From: Cystobasidiopsis lactophilus
Taxonomy: Eukaryota; Basidiomycota; Agaricostilbomycetes; Agaricostilbales; Chionosphaeraceae
DNA: 64,000 nucleotides
NCBI GenBank assembly: GCA_001599975.1
Contig: BCIO01000002.1
Span: forward strand, 2,987,883-3,051,882
Direction of reading: 5' to 3'
The notes beneath the pieces were generated by a model that did no database searches, had not been told where the DNA came from, and saw only the letters and a list, made by a program, of their open reading frames with translations. Shown in pieces: positions 11,801 to 22,475 of the stretch (position 1 is the stretch's first letter; each line of letters opens with the position of its first letter). Position numbers and translations under genes: made by a program.

Positions 11801-14132
11801 ACGTGCTCGCTCGCATCGCCATCGCGCTGCAGCAAAACCCAGTCATCGACGTGCCCGCCCTGCTCAACCTGTGCGGATCTCTGCTGAGGCAAAACACCAA
11901 GTTCTTGGCGCCCCGCAAGAGTAAACGCAAGCTGGCCAACCTGCACATTGTCGAGCGCGAGCGCAGCGTTGCCCAAGACACCTCCATCTTCTCACGCAAT
12001 GCCCATCGCTTTGTCGGCCTCGGGCTGGACTTGCTGCAGGCCGCTTTGAAGCACAATCGCTTTGACCTGAAGGATCCCGATACTCTGGCTACTCTGGAAG
12101 GCCTCTTTCCTCTGGTCGCCAACGCTCTGTACACCTCGGAAGATCTGATCGTCATCAAGAGCTTGCGCAACCTGGCCTTGCTCACCCGCTGCAACCTTGG
12201 CGATACTTCGCGCGCCTCTTTTTCGCTGGCCATCAAGCAAGTGCTGTTCGTGCTGGACGGCGCGGGCACCACCGGCACCGACATAGCGCAGACCGCGGTC
12301 AAAACGCTCACAGCCGTTCTGCGAGGCGTTAGCTTTGCGGAACTCTCGGCCGATCAGCTCAACACGCTCCTGAAACTCGTGGGGTCTGACCTGCAAAGCG
12401 ATGGAGAGCAGCAGGTGGCCTTGTTCGCGTTGCTCAGGGCCATTCTCGCCAAGCGACTCACCGCGCCGGAGCTCTACGACCTGATGGACCAAGTGGCCGA
12501 CATGCTCATTACATCTCAGTCGACCAGCACTCGGGAGACGTGCCGGGCTCTCTACTTGGCCTTCATCTTGGACTACCCGCACAGCAAAGGCAAACTCGCG
12601 CAGCGCATCCAGGTTCTCGTCAAGCAGCTTCAATACGCCTACGAGAGCGGCCGCCTCTCTTCCATGGAGATTTTGTCGGCGCTGCTGCTCAAGCTCCCCG
12701 AAGACATCATCCGCGGCAACCTGGCCGACACCTGCGACCGCCTCTTCCTCAACTTGGCGCTCGTAGTGGCAAACGATGAATCCATCAAGTGTCGGGAACA
12801 ATCCATCGCCATGCTCAACGTCCTCCTAGGACGAGTTGATGCGGATACTGCGAATCGCTACTGCCGCATGGTTTTTGCGTGGGCCGATCAAGAAGCGGAC
12901 GCCCTGCAAGCGACAGCCATTCAGTTGTGCGGCGTTCTGTCGCCCATCTTGGACAACGAGGCTTCTCAGGCTTTGCGCTTGATTACCAAGGCCATCGTTC
13001 ACTCAGCTGAAGAAGCGAACGCAACCTCCGATGACCAAGCTCCGATCGACCATTCCGAGCCTTATCACGCTCTTCAGTCGGCCTTCAAAATCTTGACACG
13101 CTCGCCTGCTCTCCTACAATTCGACCAGCAAGTCCAGTTGTGGCAATCCGTCAAAGAGCTTCTGCTCTTCCCGCACGCTTGGGTCCGCAGCGCAGCTACT
13201 CGACTGGTCAGCTTCGTGATTGGCGAGGCCGCCACTGCGTCTATCGACGAGCTGGAGGACGACCACCCTTGCTCGTTTGCCAGCCTGGTCGACATCGCAG
13301 ACAAGCACACTCTTCAGCTGCAAAGCCTCCACCTCGATGACGCCGGCGCCGCTCAGCTGGTCAAGAACTTATTTGCCATTTCCAAGACCCTTGCCTCGTC
13401 AAGCAAGCGGATGAAGCACGACGAGAGCGAAGAGCAGGCGCCCTTGAACTGGCTGATGGGCAAGCTGGCTCGGCAGGCTCGACTGAGCCACGCCAAGCGC
13501 CCTTCACCTTATGCCACTGAAAAGGTGAGGCTTCACACCATTCTCATCATTCTACTCGCGCTAATTCTGGATTTTAAAGGTCCCTTGGGCGCTGCAGCCG
13601 TCGTCCGTTCTGCGGTGGATGGCCGCAATCGTTCAGTTCATGCCGGTCGAGGTCATCGACCCGCTCTCGCCGCTGATCATCACTCCCATCTACCGCATCT
13701 CCTCCGATGTGTCCAAAGCGGACGACCAGCTGGGTAAGCCTTTTCTGCATCAAGGCTGCTGCCAACACATGCTGACCGCTTTGCCACCAGTCGACCTGCA
13801 AAAGCTTGCCGCAGAGCTGCAGGAGCTGGTCCAGCAAAAGCTCGGGGAGACGCGGTTCTTGCAAGTGTACAGCGAGGTGCAGAGGTCGGCAGATCTTCAT
13901 AGGGCCGAGCGGAAGCAGAAGGCGGCCGTCATGGTGAGTCCTCATTTCCAAGCTTTGCTCTTCACAGCTGACGCAAGACAAACAGGCGGTGACTGAGCCA
14001 GGAAGGGCAGCCAGTCGGAAGGAGTCCAAGGGGAAAGCGAAGACGGAGTCGCGGAAGCGGAAGCAGGAGGCGTTCTCGCACGCCCGGGAAAGGTTCTCAG
14101 AGGACCGGCGGAAGAAGGTCAGGAAGGGTTAG
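5806..14132 (+). CDS. UTP20: U3 snoRNP / small-subunit processome protein UTP20
   Basis: A giant HEAT/ARM-repeat protein of roughly 2,550-2,600 residues, the usual UTP20 (human DRIM) size. It begins MAPRPDKKRKSENA (basic) and has about nine short introns: near 5914-5976, 6078-6175, 7459-7524, 7792-7850, 8144-8215, 8476-8528, 13525-13580, 13734-13791 and 13934-13986. Exon 8608-13524 alone holds more than 1,600 codons. Diagnostic pieces are FCHIQQHRRLRATRRIGEL (about 10825-10880), matching the family's HIQ-HRR-RA motif, and FHWSSYRSLLAQHVRLV followed by HSFHFDL (about 11020-11145). The C-terminus KLGETRFLQVYSEVQ followed by a basic tail (AVTEPGRAASRKES..KKVRKG) is also typical. An acidic Glu/Asp tract sits at about 6650-6800. 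It acts in the nucleolus in early 18S rRNA processing. Tail-to-tail with CTK3, 25 bp apart. Confidence 0.95.
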
Positions 14133-14157
14133 AGAAAGGGCACCTCTGTTGTATTAT

Positions 14158-15278
14158 TCATGTCTCGCCAAACGCCCTGAGCTCCTCTTGCCTCATCTGC
14201 TCCAAGTCCTCCGGCTCCAGGCCGGACTCCATCTCCCACATTTGCTCGAACTCGACTTGCAGCGGGTCCAGCGCCCGCTCGGCCTGCGGCTCTTCGACGA
14301 CCGGTGTCGCTGCTGTTGCCTTGGCGGCATAAGCTGGAGAGGCGGGGGAAGCTGGAGACTGCGAGGCCGGTCGCTGCGGTGGGCTGATGAGGGCTAACAC
14401 GGTCGGCCGGAGGTAGGGGTCTAGTGTCGCCGGCACGGGCAGGATCCATAGCTTTTCCCGTAGCCTCTTGTGCTGTGATACAGCTTCAACTACTCAATTC
14501 CGAGGTTGGAATGCAGGGAGAAAGCCTCACCCGTTCTCGGTCGTCTTCTATCCGCCGCAGGAGGTCGTTCTTGGACAAGTCTGTCCCGCTGCTGGTCTTC
14601 ACTTCTGGTTCATTGGCCCTTGTTTTCCGCATTTGAGCTTTGGAACCCCAATTGGGAGACGCAAAGGGGGGCGCTCACCCGTATTCTCGGGTGGTGAGCA
14701 TGTGCTCGACCGGGTCGATGACTTCTGCATCAAGCACACGGCGGATCCGCCAGCTTTTCAATATCTGTCTCAGGTGATCCCGCGCTTAGATGCATCATCT
14801 GAGGAAGGGGAAAGCTAGAGACCTGTTGGGTGCTCATCAAGTTGATGCTGCCGGCTTTCGAGTCGGGCACCGCGAGCTCGACGACTTTCGCCAGGTCCCT
14901 CTTGAGCAGGGTCAAGTATACAGAAGCCCCAGATTGGACAGCTCCTTCCATCAGGCCATCCAGAGCGTAGAAAATGTTGATTTTCGAGTTGATTGGAGCC
15001 TGTGCGCCGTCAAGTCACAAAGTGAGCACGCAAAGGGCAGCTCCAAGGGTCGGAAGCGGCGTCACCTTCTCGATTTCCTCGATGATGCAGTCCCATAAGT
15101 CGTCTGCGCACTTGGAGGCGTGCTTGACGGCGTAGGCGACGACTTTGGCGATGGACTGCTGGCTTGAAGTGAGCCGCTTGATGACCTCGATGAACCGAAT
15201 GCGAATCTGCGAATGCGATCGCGTTAATGACATCCCAAAGCATGGTTTGCGCGGTGAACTTGCCTCGAAAGCGTCCAT
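14158..15278 (-). CDS. CTK3: CTD kinase I gamma subunit (Ctk3), CID-domain protein
   Basis: Exons give a tiny MDAFE exon (15278..15264), then IRIRFIEVIKRLTSSQQSI..DDLWDCIIEEIEK (15206..15066). Next come INSKINIFYALDGLMEGAVQ..., ILKSWRIRRVLDAEVIDPV, LSKNDLLRRIEDDRER and HKRLREKLWILPVPATLD, ending VEFEQMWEMES..EELRAFGET. This is the Ctk3 layout: an N-terminal CTD-interacting (CID-like) helical domain, the LKSWR segment, and the conserved C-terminal 'LLRRIE-DRERHKRLRE-WILP' block. Ctk3 joins Ctk1/Ctk2 to phosphorylate Ser2 of the Pol II CTD. The first intron (15207..15263, 57 nt) is GC-AG (donor GCAAGT) and open in frame, so reading through it gives no stop. Divergent from the unknown gene at 15592. 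Confidence 0.85.
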
Positions 15279-15591
15279 GCTGCTCGTCGTTGTGGACCAT
15301 GATTCGCCCCTCGAGTTTTTGGCAGGTTTCGAGTTCCCCGAGAAGGTTTTTGGTCCTGTTCAGTCATCGACCTGTCAAATGTCAAACCTGTCAAAGATTT
15401 GGGGCGCCTGTCGGCCCACGGAGCGTGTCGCGAGGGCTGGAAGGAGACCACCAATTGCCACTTCAAGCTCGAGTCGTTCATTTCAACCATGACTGCGCCA
15501 TCTGCCAAACTCTGTGAATGACCCTGTTCTCCGTGCGATTGTTGGAAAGAGGCCTCATGCTGTCACAAAATCAGACGTCCTCGGTGATCTC

Positions 15592-16731
15592 ATGGCAGAC
15601 AGCTTCAGCCTGCTCGACCAAGACGCCTGCGTTGTCCAGACGAGCTTTGTGCGAGGCACTCCTCCATCCGCGTTCTGCGAGATGCTGATACTCGACGATT
15701 GCCACCGCAGAAGTCCAACTTGGATCGAAGCGACTTCCGACTCGGTTTGGCCAACCAACTCGCCACCGTGCCTCAGGGCGCCACCTGCCTCTTGGTGCTC
15801 GGCAACTTGGACGTTCAGACGGGCTACTGCTTGCAACAACTCGAGCTCGGCGGCAAAGCGTTGATGGTGAGTGCGGTTGACAGCTTTTTGTGGTGCTCCC
15901 TGCCTCAAACACCAGGTCTGCTGCCCACAGCCTCAAGAGTACGCCTTCAAGTGCTTCCAAAAGACCCAACAGCTCTTGCTCGAACTGCTCCCTCCTCACA
16001 TCGGCAACTTGGGCCGCATCTTCGTTGCTGGCTGCCTTGTCCCCGTGCTGCCGGACGAAGGCATGCTGCAAAAGGTGCGCACTGTCCTCTCCCTCTGCCA
16101 CTTTGACGGCTCGAACGGTGGAATGTGTACAGTACGGCCGCATGATGAAGAAGTCGGTGGTCATTCGACACGGCTTGGCTTCCCCTCCGTCCTCTCCCCG
16201 GCAGGCCAACTTTTGCACTCTGGCCGACTTGCTCGCTCTCGAACCCTCTTCGATCGGCTTGGAAGCTCGTACCAGTGCGTGCCTCATACCCCCCAAAGGT
16301 CATCGTGCCTTGTTGAATACAGAGTCTGCCACAGGCGTCGTCGTCCGCTACAATCAACTGCTCTGCGACTTTATCACCTCGCTCAACGCCCAGCTGCCTC
16401 CTCACCAGGCCAACATGCTTGGCTACATCGACATCAACACGCAAATCCTGCAGGCTGGCTCCCTCGCCTCGTTCCGCACCCCTTCCCCCTCCTCCATCGT
16501 CCTCGTCTGGGAGAAAGTCATCGGCTTGTGGCTCGGTGGGTCTCCTTCTTCTCTACTAGATTGAGTCAGTCTAATAGTTGAGGCCCCGCAGTCGAGCTGG
16601 CCAAGAAAGGCGTCAAGGGCCTCTTCGCCGCCTTGCCCATGGATCTGGAGGCTCGTGCCCAGTCTTATTTGTCGTCGCGCGAGAAGCCAAGGTCGACCTC
16701 ATCCCCATCATCGCCTAAAGAATTGCACTAG
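15592..16731 (+). CDS. Unrecognised conserved-looking protein
   Basis: I do not recognise the family. Five exons join in frame: MADSFSLLDQDACVVQTSF, then KSNLDRSDFRLGLANQLATV..GNLDVQTGYCLQQLELGGKALM, then PQEYAFKCFQKTQQLLLELL..GNLGRIFVAGCLVPVLPDEG. The fourth exon begins YGRMMKKSVVIRHGLA and holds NQLLCDFITSLNAQL and GYIDINTQILQAGS; the last begins VELAKKGVKGLFAALP and ends SSPKELH. Introns are about 55-65 nt with good GT/AG ends (GTGCGA, GTGAGT, GTGCGC). Size is about 300 residues, mainly alpha-helical by composition, with no signal peptide or clear membrane span. It starts 313 bp from the divergent CTK3 start. Codon use and intron structure fit a real gene; function unknown. Confidence 0.6.
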
Positions 16732-16861
16732 AGCTACACCTATCACACGCAACAGGAGGCGACCTTCCGACTGTTCTCTCTACACACTCGTTTCTTTTCT
16801 CTGATGTTTATAGATTGGGATCCCGCGTTGTTTATAGCTTAGCTGGTTTGGGCTGTATAAA

Positions 16862-17892
16862 TCAAGTCCAGTTTAGAGACTGTGACACACTTCTTTGACG
16901 AGGCGAGCGCGAGAAAACCTACGTTCGGCCCGTAGTAAGGCTTGTTCAAGAAGTAGGCTGCAGAAGAATGAGCTCCTCATCTTCCTTAGAGTAAGAAGAG
17001 GAAGCTTGCCCATGAGCTCGAATCGGTCAGAGCCCTGGCATTCCACTTCAGCTTTTGGCAGGTGGCAAACGGAGCAATAGGGCAAGACTCACCCAGAAGC
17101 GGAACTTCTCGCCGTCCTCGCGAGTGACGATCACGAGCGGGAAGCCGAAAGCCTCTTCGTCGCGCACCAGCTCGCTGGCCTCGTTCTTGACCCGGTCCTT
17201 GTTGGTGGCGGAGTTGGAGGCCTTGGCGATGGTCTCGACGTCCTCCTTGCTCAAGACGCCGGCGAGGATGGCGGGCCACTGAGCAGCGTCCAAGATGTTC
17301 TGTTTATCCTTTCCCAAGAAGGCGCCCTGTGTTTGCCTGTCTCAGCTATGGTCCAAAGCCTCTGCGGGCGTCTCACCCAGAACCGGCCAGCCGAAGGATC
17401 GACGGCTTCTGGCTTGACGTCCTCCATCTGTCGAAGGAACCTCATGACGCTCCTACTCACAGAACACGTCAGCGACAATGAGCAAAGGCAGGGCGCAAGG
17501 ACGCGAACGCACAGAGTCAACACCGGAAACTTCTCCGGCACGATGCACTCGATTTCGGCGTATTTGCAGAACAGCTCTCGGTCTCGTCCCATCCATTTGC
17601 CTGTGGGAGGAAGAGGATGAAGATCCAGACCGCTAGAGCCGTCACAAGCCCGTCGACCCACCTTTGTTGGGAATCTCGATGGGAGGGCGATTGCCAGAGG
17701 CTTGCATGACGCCACCCAAGAACCGAGGGTGCATTCGAAGGTCGCTGATGTTCCATAGAGCCTTGTAGCGGTGGAGGATGACCCAAGCCTTTCAATGCTC
17801 CACAATCAGCCGAATGTCATGCTGCTTGCCTTGGAGCTTACGATGTAGGTAGGCGGCGACACGATGTCAAAGAAGAAGTCGATTCGAGTCAT
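16862..17892 (-). CDS. Glutathione S-transferase kappa / DsbA-like oxidoreductase
   Basis: Exons run MTRIDFFFDIVSPPTY, AWVILHRYKALWNISDL..HPRFLGGVMQASGN, GKWMGRDRELFCKYAEIEC, SVMRFLRQMEDVKPE, and a helical insert LDAAQWPAILAGVLSKEDVE. The thioredoxin-fold C-terminus follows: AFGFPLVIVTREDGEKFRFW, then GSDRFELM joined to AYFLNKPYYGPN. The FDIVSP start, the 'FLGGVM-ASGN-PP' block and the closing FWGSDRFEL are hallmarks of GST kappa (2-hydroxychromene-2-carboxylate isomerase-like). These enzymes conjugate glutathione or isomerise aromatics, often in mitochondria or peroxisomes. The intron between ELM and AYFLN (16958..17009, 52 nt) is GC-AG (donor GCAAGC). The very last exon is ambiguous: the stop is at 16862 if a final 44-nt intron is removed, or 16839 if it is read through. 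Confidence 0.8.
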
Positions 17893-18330
17893 TTCGACAA
17901 CAAGGTTTAGGCAGAGCTCGCTGGGGCAGACCAAGAAGCGACGGGCAGCCTCGCCCGATTGTCTGACCCCGCCTCCGCTCACATGCGGAAACCCAGGAAG
18001 ATGAATCGTGCAAGAGAACAGTATTGCATTCAGAGGATGATAAGACTGTACAGTACAACTCTTGTGACGTGTAAGAAGATAAGAGGCAAGAGAAAGTGCA
18101 GTGTGGCAAAAAGATCCCCCTCATCCCTTTTGCGACAAGAAGGCGGGAAGGTGGAGTGTGGGCGGAGCGTGCAACATGGCCGAGATGGATAAAGAAAGAT
18201 AGAGAAACAGTTCGCTTTGTCGAATGCGTGCGAGAGTGGATGGTGCAAGCTGGAGGAAAGTTACAGGGCGAGACTTCTTCCTGAGTGTTGTCCGTTTGAG
18301 ATCCAATTAACCGTCGTCGTCCCCCCAAAA
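17893..18330. other. Intergenic stretch upstream of GST kappa
   Basis: About 440 bp between the GST kappa start and the SFC1 stop. It includes an AT-richer purine run at 18000-18220. No coding continuity, repeat or RNA gene seen; it should contain the GST kappa promoter and SFC1 3'UTR. Confidence 0.45.
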
Positions 18331-19972
18331 TTAAGCGTCGACCTCGACCTTGGTTTCGTCGGTGCCAAAGTTCTCCATGATGGCGCGGACCTTCTCGTAA
18401 ACGGTGAAGACAACAGCTTGACCAGGTCCAACTCTGTAAACCGAGCATCCTTGATAAGACTCTCTTTCTTAGGTCTTGAGTGGAACGCTGGTCTTACCTG
18501 GCCACGCGAGGGGTGATGCCCTTGTAGAAAGCGCGGAAGCCCTCCTTTCGGAACATGTCGGTGGACACCTTGACGAAGCGGGAGAAGCCAGACTCGCCGG
18601 GCTCCTTGGTGGCCTTTTGGATTCGGGTCTTGATGGTATCAACTGTGGATTCGCAAGGGAACTGCGTCAGCTTCTGATGGTGCCATGCCCGTCGGCCGGG
18701 ATAGTGCCACCAAAAACTCACTAGGTCTGGATTCGCCCGAGTCAATATCGGCACGGTCAATGAACAGATTAAGTAAGAGAGCTCACGCATTGGTGTATGG
18801 TCCACTGTGAGACACAAGACGTTCAAGCCCAACCGAGGTACTGTAAGGGCGAACAACTCACAGAGAGCCGGATATGACTGTGCATGATACATGAACAACT
18901 ATCCTTTCAAGATAAGAGGCAAGAACAACGCACGACCCAGGATGGTAGCTTGATAGGAGGGTAACTCCTTGAGGTTTTGGTACTCCAACGCGTACTTCTT
19001 CATTTCGGTGTAAGCAGTGAAGTTGGCGGCTGTGGGCACAAAAGTCAAGTTGGAATCCAAATTGGATAAGAGGGAGAAAGTTGGGACCCACCCTGGTTGG
19101 TGGCCTGGCGCAAGGCGGTGAGGGCGACACCTCTGTACAAAGTGGCGGGGCCTTCCTCCCTAAGGATGACGAACAAGGCGTGGGCGGCGTTCCTGTACTT
19201 GGGCACGTCCAAAGGGTCGGACATGGAGTGCATCTGGGCCTGCAGGCGGATCTTGACGACCTCCATAGGGCACACGACCATGACGGCCTCGGTGGCGCCA
19301 GCGCCCAGACCGGCGAGGAAGATGGCTTGGGGAGCGACGGCGCCCGTGGTCTTGTCCGCTAGCCAGATCTTGTACTGCTCGAATGAGGCGAAGCGGATGG
19401 CCATCTTGGGCACGATGCCGGAAATGACGGCTCCCAGACCTGTTCGTTCCCAATTGCCACACCTCGTTAGCCGTCTCCTCTTAAACAATAATTCAACAAT
19501 TATACATCTCGCTCTTCGCATAGGAATACGAATGCGGCGTATTGAGACGGGCAAAAGGGGAACGAACCTTTGTAGAGACCCAGGAAGGATTCCTTTTGAA
19601 CGATCATCCGCCCTGTTGCGATGAAGCCTCTTGCTTTCACCTGTGACACATCCCACAGCGAGCATTGAGCTCCCGCGCAATTCAGGGTAGCGGGACAAAC
19701 GACGCACGCCTGGCGCCCTTGCTCCCCGACTGAGTTGCATTCGAACTTTAATGGTGTCCAGCCTGTGCGCATTGTCTTAGGCACCGAGTTCCCAGTGTGA
19801 AGGGAGAGGGGACAAGACGCACGGGTGGCAAACGCAAGCCTCGCTGAACCCAGCTCTGTGCAAGTGATCGCTTTAGAGAAAACCCGGGGAGACGAGAAGC
19901 GCATGTGAAAACGAACAGGCCACCAGCCACCAAGTGGATGCCAAGCGGCGTCTTCTTCTTTTGCGCTGCCAT
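18331..19972 (-). CDS. SFC1: Mitochondrial succinate/fumarate carrier (Sfc1/Acr1)
   Basis: A mitochondrial carrier with three repeats. It starts MAAQKKKTPLGIHLVAGG and, across short introns, holds the carrier signatures LDTIKVRMQLSR (about 19755-19720), CPMEVVKIRLQAQ (about 19265-19230) and DTIKTRIQKATKE (about 18635-18600). The matching-half motifs are LGLYKG, TLYRGV and AFYKGITPR. GIVPKMAIRFASFEQYK and RQATNQ are specific matches to the succinate-fumarate transporter Sfc1/Acr1 rather than citrate or other carriers. It exports fumarate for succinate import across the inner membrane and is needed for growth on C2 compounds in yeast. It ends VEVDA with TAA at 18331-18333. Start at 19972 chosen because the MSQKKK-like start is family-typical. 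Divergent from the B15 gene. Confidence 0.9.
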
Positions 19973-20318
19973 GGCTTTATAGGTTTATAGAATTGAGCAA
20001 GAACAGGCAGAAGACAACAAATTTATTGGCCAAGTGCGCTTCTGGGTGGCCGGCGAGAAGTTCCGGGCTGGGTTCGCGAACCGCTGAGCCGGCGATTGAT
20101 TCTTGCGGACCTCTTTGGGCGTCTCCGAAGGGCTGGAGGAGCAAGATCTGGCTGCAGTAGTGACAATTTAGAACTGGACCGGAGCAGCGCGACGAAGGAA
20201 GGGGAAAAGAACAAGCCGCGCGAAATCGCGGGGTAGGCACCACAAGTTTCCGTGCAAAATCCAAAGCCTCGGAGGCCCTTGAGGAGGACCTGGATGAGGT
20301 CGACGAAGGACAGACAAA
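19973..20318. promoter_or_regulatory. Divergent promoter region, SFC1 / complex I B15 subunit
   Basis: A 346-bp gap between two head-to-head starts, both of proteins of the mitochondrial inner membrane. It probably holds both promoters and 5'UTRs. Apparent short open frames on the minus strand show no family resemblance. Confidence 0.4.
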
Positions 20319-20862
20319 ATGGCCGGCGGTGGACACCATGACTTCCGTTCGTTCTCGCGCTCATTGAATGCTACAAGTGCTTATATTGTGCCCCAACAGA
20401 CCCAGTCCATGTGCGTTGCGCCCTCACATTGAGCTGAATTCGAGCTCATCTGAGGTCCTGCACAGACCGATGCGGCCGTCGAGCGGTGGGCTGTCATGGT
20501 AGGCTCTGCGTCCATTACACATACTTGTGTACGTTGCTGATAATGAGCTGCAGCGAGAGCAAGTCTGTGAGTGCCAAAGCCGCGAAGCAAACGAACAAGG
20601 ACTCAAGCCGCGGGCGCATAAAGACACCACGTTCAAATTCACGCCCAAAACGACCCGCGTCGTGCTAGCGCTCGGCCTGTTCGTGCCAGCGGCCACCTAT
20701 TACCTCGTCGCCGCCCACGACAAGCGCTGGGACATGGCCGGCAAAAAGCGAGACGAGCCGCTCACCTGGGGTGCGTTGGCGGCCTCTGCTCTTATCACCC
20801 TTGGCTTTGGTTGATGTTGGCTTCTATAATGTACAGGCAAGACTGAGGAGGCAGCACAATAA
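20319..20862 (+). CDS. Complex I B15 subunit (NDUFB4-like), six exons with two micro-exons
   Basis: Exons 20319..20346, 20400..20410 (11 nt), 20466..20498, 20554..20566 (13 nt), 20624..20770 and 20837..20862 add to 258 nt, exactly 86 codons including TAA, with all phases matching. The 85-residue protein reads MAGGGHHDFHPVH, TDAAVERWAVMREQVY, TTFKFTPKTTRVVLALG, then FVPAATYYLVAAHDKRWDM, AGKKRDEPLTW and GKTEEAAQ. Fungal B15 subunits begin MAGG(G)HH, have DPAIERW..MRENVYKHF, one membrane helix, and a DGKWDFRGKRRGD-like stretch; the match is end to end. Accessory subunit of NADH:ubiquinone oxidoreductase in the mitochondrial inner membrane. All introns are GT-AG, 53-66 nt. The two tiny exons are required to keep the frame and restore conserved residues. 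Confidence 0.85.
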
Positions 20863-21195
20863 GAGCCATCGCCCCTTGTCCGGCCCTCGAGCACCATTTC
20901 TAGACCTTCACATCCAAAATTCGGTTGGTGGCGCTTCCTTCTACATCAGGCCGACATCTGATACTTCTTTTGGTACCACACTAGACGCATCATATAAGAC
21001 AGCAAGGGGCGCGAGCATCTTGTTGCAATTGTAAACCACATCATCTTGAAAACGGATCTTGACTTCCCTGCACTTTGAAACTTCCTTTTCAAGGGATTGC
21101 GCATGAGCCAACGAAAATCTAAACGAATCGGAAGTGTCCAAAGAGAAGCGAAGCCATGCTAAGAGCAAATGCAAAGGGGTTTGAAAGCTCGCGGT
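20863..21195. other. Intergenic stretch between two convergent genes
   Basis: About 330 bp between the B15 stop and the RPN10 stop, expected to be the two 3'UTRs. No coding continuity or repeat seen. Confidence 0.45.
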
Positions 21196-22475
21196 TTATT
21201 TTTTGGTCTGGTCCTCTGCGGATTCGCCCTGCAAGCTGAGCGCGATGGCCTTCCTGATCTCCTCCTCTTCGTCGTCCTCCTCTTCACCGGCTCCACCATC
21301 CATGTCCACGTCCTCGCCTCGCGACAAAGCCAGCGCCCGGGCCAGTTCCGCGTCCTCGTCCAACTCCATGTCCGTCCCTCCTGCCGTGGCGGTCGCTGCT
21401 GCAGCCACAGGGGGTGCTATTGACGTCGCTGGGGGTGGAGCCACTTCCGCAGGTGGTACAGCGGTAGTATCAGCCGGGCCTGCGGGAGAGACGGGGATTC
21501 GAGGGAGGACGTGGGGGTGAGTAGAAAGCGCCTCACCACTTGACGTAAAAGCGGTGCCAGCGCTCTCGCTCGCTTGCGCCGCCTCCGAACCAGCAGCAGG
21601 GGCAGCGGCGGCCGAGGAGGAAGCCGCCTGGCGAGCTCGCTCGTCTTCCAGCGACATGCGCAGGGCCTGCAAGCTCTGCCGATGAATTGGAAATCCAATG
21701 CTGCGGGAGCATAGGCACGCACCATGGCCAATTCGGGGTCCAGGTTGGGGTCGACGCCAAAGTCGTTGTCGCCGCCCGACCCTCCAGCGGCTCCCGGCAT
21801 GCTGCCGCCTCCACTGGCCTGAGCCTCTTCCGCCAAGATGGACGAGCTGACGACGGCGTCGCTGAGGAGAAGGTCGTTGGAAGGTTGGACGGTGACGAGG
21901 TGCGAGTTGTCGGAGGAGTTGACGGTGTCGAGCAAGGCCTGCAGCGCCTCGGCGTTCTCTTCCACCTCGCCAAAAGACACAATATCAATCGCCACGTTAT
22001 TCTTCTTCATCTTCTTGCCCAGCTTGATCAGCGCGTCCTTGGTACACGAGGCGGCCAAGGGCGAGCCGACGAAGGCGATGATCCGCTGCCTTTGGTTCTT
22101 GTTCTGCCGGTGCTTCAGGGCCAGCTGTGGGACGTAGGCTCTCGTGAGTCACACAGCATAGTGACTAGAAGGGGAAAGCTAGGCGCCCACCTGAGCGATT
22201 TGGATGCCAGTCTGCAAGTCGGCCTCGCCTTGGATGACGGCGCTGTGGAGGGCGGCGGTGATCTTGCCGCCGTCGTCGGTGGGCGTGACGAGCACCTCGG
22301 GCGACCGGCCAGCCATGGTCATCAGGCCCACCACGCTCTCCGGGTTCGAGTTGGTTTTGGCGGTGAAGAGGACATTGGCGGCGTCTGCCTGGGCCGAGAA
22401 GCGGGTCGGCGTGTAGTCCGAGTTGAGCGCGTACTCGGAGTTGTCCAGCAGCAGGATCGTCGCTTCGAGAGGCAT
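21196..22475 (-). CDS. RPN10: 26S proteasome regulatory subunit Rpn10 (ubiquitin receptor)
   Basis: Three exons. Exon 1 (from 22475) starts MPLEATILLLDNSEYALNSD and encodes the vWA fold with SVVGLMTMAG and LQTGIQIAQ. Exon 2 continues LALKHRQNKNQRQRIIAFVG, KMKKNNVAIDIVSFGE and SHLVTVQPS. The last exon holds ubiquitin-interacting motifs. Three UIM-like segments are visible: PELAM|ALRMSLEDERA (split by the second intron), DAELARALALSRGE and EEEIRKAIALSLQGE. They are separated by Ala/Pro/Gly-rich linkers and followed by the end EDQTKK. Yeast Rpn10 has one UIM and human has two. Role: docks ubiquitylated substrates and the lid-base hinge of the 19S particle. Convergent with the B15 gene. Confidence 0.93.

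Noticed and set aside
11208-12311. 367-codon minus-strand open frame inside UTP20
   Set aside because: Ser/Arg-rich antisense shadow of well-matched UTP20 sequence; no family motif and no splice context.
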